From positions 435,931 to 499,930 of the forward strand of contig NZ_GL878507.1 in assembly GCF_000194945.1 (NCBI RefSeq): a stretch of DNA of 64,000 bases, given 5' to 3'. Shown in pieces: positions 63,704 to 64,000 of this stretch. Made by a program: the position numbers and the translations under genes. The stretch comes from Streptococcus sanguinis SK1 = NCTC 7863. GTDB taxonomy: Bacteria > Bacillota > Bacilli > Lactobacillales > Streptococcaceae. The stretch's first letter is position 1, and every line of letters starts with the position of its first letter. The notes beneath the pieces were generated by a model, which was not told where the DNA came from, ran no database searches, and saw only the letters and a program-made list of their open reading frames with translations.

Positions 63704-63994
63704 ATGAAATTTTTTGTTACCAATCCCAATAATGATTTTGCAGAAACACCTGTGCAAGAAGAAGGCAGAATTATCCATCATCTTCATCTTGCCAAAGGAA
63801 AAGAAGTACCAGAGCACAGTGCTGATGCACTGGTAACAGTTGTTTGTTTGTCGGGAGATGTAAGCTTTTCCGCTGGAGAACAAACCGTGCGGCTAGTGGC
63901 AGGTTCCTTTTTGACGATGGAGCCCAATGAGCCACACAGCTTGGTCGGGGAGGAAGATAGCCACCTCTTAGTTATCAAACAACTAAAATATTAA
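63704..63994 (+). CDS. Cupin-domain protein
   Basis: This 96-residue protein is a single small cupin barrel. The first motif is HLHLAKGKEVPEHSADA and the second EPNEPHSLVGEE, with two to three His likely to hold a metal. Function is not predictable from sequence. AAGGAGGAAGAAA precedes the ATG, a near-perfect ribosome binding site. It ends six bases before the window edge. Confidence 0.87.
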   Translation: MKFFVTNPNNDFAETPVQEEGRIIHHLHLAKGKEVPEHSADALVTVVCLSGDVSFSAGEQTVRLVAGSFLTMEPNEPHSLVGEEDSHLLVIKQLKY

Positions 63995-64000
63995 TAAATT

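Overview
This window is Streptococcus chromosome, most likely from the sanguinis/gordonii/mitis side of the genus. The genus call rests on a pyrimidine operon (pyrP-pyrB-carA-carB), an AdcR-controlled zinc lipoprotein plus histidine-triad pair, a malX-malC-malD maltodextrin transporter, rpsP-khpA, rimM-trmD, lepA, pepT, pepV, an LPXTG surface protein and ribosome binding sites close to AAGGAGG. The species is an inference. No rRNA, tRNA, CRISPR array, insertion sequence or prophage was seen.

Layout. 1-6.2 kb: uracil permease (5' end cut by the window) and pyrimidine synthesis genes. 6.3-11.0 kb: zinc-acquisition lipoprotein and a 1175-residue Pht protein behind a promoter carrying two adjoining AdcR-type operators. 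11.1-23.2 kb: an AT-rich accessory island of small genes, nearly all on the + strand, that reads as a store of immunity genes for secreted polymorphic (LXG, type VII secretion) toxins. It holds a 5'-truncated toxin gene ending in a TNT-type NAD-glycohydrolase domain with its likely immunity gene, a PoNi-like (DUF1910/DUF1911) gene, two overlapping ankyrin genes, three genes sharing a DUF6572 C-terminal module with nearly identical DNA, a tandem duplication of a two-gene immunity unit preceded by scraps of a toxin 3' end, and several genes broken by stops or frameshifts. No type VII secretion core gene is in view.

23.2-31 kb: pepT, a tightly overlapping SDR/glycosyltransferase/nucleotidyltransferase-like/glycosyltransferase operon, a coproporphyrin-ferrochelatase homologue with an odd C-terminal tail, and a Cof-type phosphatase. 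31-44 kb: lepA, two paralogous lipoproteins flanking pnuC (which has a structured leader), an AraC/GyrI regulator with a decayed second copy of its 3' end, a BtrH-like protein, rpsP-khpA, an Imm5-like gene, two alpha/beta hydrolases, a small secreted protein and rimM-trmD. 45-54 kb: a SEC10/PgrA-type cell-wall-anchored protein, the convergent maltodextrin ABC transporter with two MalR/cre-type operators, and uvrC, which looks leaderless. 54-64 kb: an orphan amino-acid binding lipoprotein, nitroreductase, pepV, a uracil-DNA glycosylase relative, a YbaK-type deacylase, an alcohol dehydrogenase, a rhodanese, two membrane proteins sharing a short repeated N-terminal motif (one TcaA-like), an LdcB/DacB carboxypeptidase lipoprotein and a cupin.

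The best candidate for an undescribed system is the 11-23 kb island: repeated, mix-and-match immunity modules, recent duplication and decay, and remnants of at least two toxin genes. Family names were assigned by recognising motifs by eye; no database search was run.
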